Shown piece after piece: positions 60,777 to 64,000 of a DNA stretch of 64,000 nucleotides. The DNA comes from Mixia osmundae IAM 14324 (lineage: Eukaryota > Basidiomycota > Mixiomycetes > Mixiales > Mixiaceae). The stretch is taken from the NCBI RefSeq assembly GCF_000708205.1, contig NW_014575558.1:186001-250000 (forward strand), written 5' to 3'. Below the pieces are notes generated by a model. The model saw only the letters and a list, made by a program, of their open reading frames with translations. It was not told where the DNA came from and ran no database searches. Position 1 is the first letter of the stretch; every line of letters begins with the position of its first letter. The translations under genes and the position numbers were made by a program.

Positions 60777-61436
60777 ATGCCTCGCCTGACTCTGATTCTT
60801 GGCTCCGCTGTCCTACTTGTCCATTTCGCCACTGTTCTGGGAGCTCCTTCACCATGGCCACGCTCGTCTGAGTGGGAGATCACTGGTCGGCTACACGCCC
60901 CTTGACAGCCTGAGCTTACGTTCTAGTCCGCATCCAGCCGAAAGCCAAGCGACCTGTCCTGTGCAAGCAGAATCCTTCAAATTCAGATACTATGATCCCG
61001 GTCAGGCCGGGCTGCTATTGGAAACGGTCAAGTTGGAGTTCGGTGGTTATTCGCTTGCAGAGATTGCGCAGCCACCCGTATGTCATGGTCTCAGTCTGCA
61101 ACCTCACACTCTCAGAAACAGACAGAGATCATCAAATTTAGTATGGGAAGCCTTTCCGGACAGCCGTGTGTACTCACCCGCAGGCTACTGGATGCTCTTG
61201 CGTCTTTCCCTCACGGTCAGGCCCGGTAACGATGACAATTTGATCGACAACACATGGACTTCGCCGTATGCTCAATGCTGCAATGTCTTGGTCATAATGG
61301 ACATCATGATCGATTTGGTGAAAGGCCTGTTTGCCCCGATGAAGATACCGACATCGTTGACAACCATTTTGCAGGTCGCTACAAAAGTGCAGGCAACTTC
61401 GCGATGCGGTCCGTGCCGGTGCTAATTGACCCTTGA
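60777..61436 (+). CDS. secreted protein, unknown
   Basis: 154 aa. Exons 60777-60885, 60938-61077, 61122-61225 and 61325-61436 keep one frame. Signal peptide MPRLTLILGSAVLLVHFATV followed by LGA. Mature blocks: CPVQAESFKFRYYDPGQAG, LETVKLEFGGYSL, and a C-terminus with RYKSAGNFAMRSVPVLIDP. The last intron is 99 bp, longer than usual. No known family. Confidence 0.5.
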
Positions 61437-61976
61437 CCGTCTGACAAACAAAGCCTCAGTACGTGTCGAGCCGCAAGTGCCTCAACACCGGAAGAGCGTG
61501 CTCAATATCCCGGCTGTCCGGAAACGTATACTGCGCCGGTCGAATGTATGTCTGCCTAGTAGTGTGGCAATCTGCTGGCTCATGTCACACGATGTAGTAT
61601 CAGCATTGTGTAGCAAAGCAGATGCTACTGTCACTGTCAGACAGTATGCAATATGATTTGCGCGATCGTCCTGAGCTGCATTGGACCTTTCGTTCACTAA
61701 ACGACAGAACGGGAGTAGCGCGTATATCCACACGCTTCTTGTTGCCTCGCTCGTTGAGCTGCGAGCTAGTTGTCTAGCTAGGTGTGCGAGACGATACTCG
61801 TGCCACCAACAACGAACGACCTACCATGCAACATCGTGCGTTAGATTATATGGCAACAAAGCAGTGAGACTACTAACGCGGTGTCCACCTTGCTCGTGAA
61901 ATCAAGACGATGGCCGTGCATCCACGAGCCGAGCATCTGCAGGTGTCTCCAAGCTCAGTATTGGCGCGCACGGACT
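61437..61976. other. intergenic, no gene seen
   Basis: 540 bp between convergent genes; no supported coding or RNA signal. Confidence 0.4.
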
Positions 61977-62493
61977 TCAAAGACTTGCCTGCCAGCCGAT
62001 CACATTCGACGTCGTCGCGCCTGCCGAGTAGTAGACGCGAACATCGATGTAAACGTATTCGGTTGGCGAGACGGGGTTGACGACTGTACGCTTGCTCAGC
62101 CATGATCCGCTTGGCAACGTGAGAAGGGATACATGTCAAGGCTTGGTATGAGTCACCATCAGACGTGCTGGTACCAAAACCGGTAGTGTGGACTTGACCG
62201 ACGTTGGGCGGTGTGACCTGCAGGTACTGTCGGCCTATCGCAATCAGCGAGAGGACCTGTGCCAAACAAATCAGACATACGCCGCCGTAGTCGCTATCTG
62301 CCTGATAAACGATGCCGATGTTAAATTTGAGTACGTAAGGTGTATGGCCGCCATCTTGAACGGTCAGCACTGTATCCCAGCTTCGTTTGGCGAGATGGTT
62401 GGTGGTCGTCGTCACGCCCGTTGTAGTAGGCAAGCCACCGACGAACGTGCTCGCAAGAGACACCAAAGCGAGGGCAGAAGTGAAGAACACCAT
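61977..62493 (-). CDS. secreted protein, unknown
   Basis: 137 aa. Exons 62493-62281, 62226-62133 and 62083-61977; introns of 54 and 49 bp. Signal peptide MVFFTSALALVSLASTFVGG, then a possible Kex2 site KR before SWDTVLTVQDGG. Mature blocks: YVLKFNIGIVYQADSD, GFGTSTSDGDSYQALT and YVYIDVRVYYSAGATTSNVI. Beta-rich, no Cys-rich pattern, no known family. An upstream in-frame ATG at 62517 is possible but would bury the signal peptide. Confidence 0.5.
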
Positions 62494-63167
62494 GATTTCA
62501 GAGATCGAGGCTGTCACAAAGCGTACACGATAGGTCGATCAACAGTCACTTGAAGGTTGAGAGGACAAAAGATCGAGGAAAGGATGAGACGAACGATGGC
62601 CACGAAGCATGCGTCATCGAATCTCGCGAGACCCCTCTGGCGCTGACATTTCCCTCGCGACGCGGATAGCTCGACGCTGAAATCGGATTGAAATCATTGC
62701 GTCTGCAGGACCACATAGCCTCGAGCGATGGCAGTCTTACTGCGCACCGATAGACAAAAACTCTGTGCGAAAACTGACTTCAGGCGCCTCACAAGACATG
62801 CGCGCTGAGAAGCTCTCTATCAGCAACTTAGCGCTGATCCCAGCCGCCGCATACCTGGTGGGTGTGCAATGTCGGTGAGATAGCAAGCTGTGTATGGATC
62901 TGATTGGCTCTTTTGGGCTGCTTTCGACATAAGCTGCGATATCACATGGACGACGGGGATCAAAACGAGCCTTCAGCATCCGTCAAACACTCCAATATGA
63001 AGTCATCTGATCGACGATAGGTCGTCATCTGGCCTATGTATGGCTATCAGTGAAATTCTCAATATAGACGTTCGGCTGACGCATTCTGAGATTTATTGTG
63101 AGCCTGAATTTAAGCATGCCGCGGCAGCTGCGAGCTTGCGTCACTAGCGTTCTGTTGTGAAGCATAC
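62494..63167. other. intergenic, no gene seen
   Basis: About 670 bp, probably the promoter of the 62493 gene and the 3' region of the next minus-strand gene. Confidence 0.35.
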
Positions 63168-64000
63168 TCACCATCGCTCAAAGGCGGCCAGCTCGTCAGT
63201 TCTTGGATCCCAGCTCGCTTTGACTGAGATCTGGAGACGGACAATGTCTGCGTCGTCCGAAGGCAAGACCTTGCGCGCCCTTTACTTTTTGTGGTCTTAT
63301 ACTGTTTAGATTGCTCACCACTATCTCTGTATCTTGCTGCGCAGGCCACACGACTCTTGTTGCCCATTTTGCGCCTTGACTTGGGTTGATCGAGGTAGCA
63401 AAAATCATTTGCAGAGGAGACTGAGCTGTGTTGAGGAATCGGATCGTGTTGATGTCCGGATGGAGATGTGCTGGCTTGCACGTTGCTTCGAGACTAGCGG
63501 ATAGATATGTCTTGATTGGTGCGGGTTGCTTGGGCCCTTCGACGTGGAAGTTGTAGGAACTGTCGCAAGGCGAGATAGCCTGCGGCAAGTCAGGCCCGAC
63601 ACGTTGACAATGCTGATTCGCTCGTGATTTGGTATGCGGCTTGCAGTAGAGCGTCATGACACCAGGCGATAGCTGCCCCATGACTTGCGCCTTGGCATCG
63701 ATTTCAAGCCGCAGCACGAGCTCAATCGAACAGCTACAGCCATCTCAGCTCCGCGGCTGATCTTTCACCAAAGGGCCAGACCAGTCTGCCACTCGTGAAT
63801 GTGCCGGTATCGTGAGGCGAGCGATCAAGGCTACGCCCCGAGTCGTAGCCTCAGTCACCCTCGTAGAGCCTTGGAAGCCAGTCTCTGTCTGTTGCTATGG
63901 CTTAGACCGCACAGATGTTCCTGAGATGTCCTGCTCACTTCGAGTGACCAGGCGTCCTGCTTTGTCGGCGGCGGAATCATTATCAATCTGAGCATCAGCG
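63168..64000 (-). CDS. secreted-family protein, family A member 5 (5' end cut by window)
   Basis: Exons (from the right edge) to about 63949, then 63894-63769, 63720-63319 and 63269-63168 join in phase. Blocks: VALIARLTIPAHSRVADWSG, the family intron at 63721-63768, then LVLRLEIDAKAQVMGQLSPG, LYCKPHTKS, a Cys/Pro block with AISPCDSSYNF, and ADIVRLQISVKASWD. LYCKP is shared with the 34.4-kb member at the same position. The stop at 63168 could instead be a GT donor leading to one more exon. Confidence 0.5.

Overview
This window is nuclear DNA of a compact-genome fungus, most likely a basidiomycete. It has spliced genes with introns of mostly 44-60 bp, GT-AG with some GC-AG, on both strands and often under 200 bp apart. 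Very short introns, dense packing and a carotenoid oxygenase would fit a Pucciniomycotina yeast such as Mixia, but the species is an inference. I resolved most splice sites by matching reading phase across introns. Exon coordinates are sequence-derived models, not transcript evidence.

Region 1 (1-23 kb) is mainly housekeeping. In order: an alpha/beta-hydrolase (cut by the left edge), a FAR1-type zinc-finger protein, ribosomal protein eL34, thioredoxin, a nucleotide-sugar-transporter-like protein, a Ser-rich protein, calnexin, the U5 snRNP GTPase SNU114 head-to-head with an RBM25-like splicing factor, and a large AGC kinase.

Region 2 (23-34 kb) starts with a gene-poor stretch hiding one small multi-exon gene. 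It continues with a secreted GH12-like protein, an HSF-domain regulator and a polytopic membrane protein with a STELLO/DUF288 glycosyltransferase-like domain.

Region 3 (34-54 kb) mixes housekeeping and secreted genes: mitochondrial carrier, ATP synthase subunit e, serine carboxypeptidase, acidic protein, carotenoid oxygenase, TRM6, a cystathionine gamma-synthase-type enzyme, NUP85, RAD51 and a sedolisin protease. Two short secreted genes of one unrecognised family lie at 34.4 and 45.5 kb.

Region 4 (54-64 kb) has no recognisable housekeeping gene. It is a run of short, intron-rich genes for predicted secreted proteins: an aspartic-protease-like protein without visible catalytic motifs, a tandemly duplicated pair, three more members of the 34.4/45.5 kb family, and several orphans. 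The most novel candidate is that family: at least five copies here share an intron at the same place in the same beta-rich motif and resemble no family I recognise. No rRNA, tRNA, CRISPR array or mobile element could be supported.
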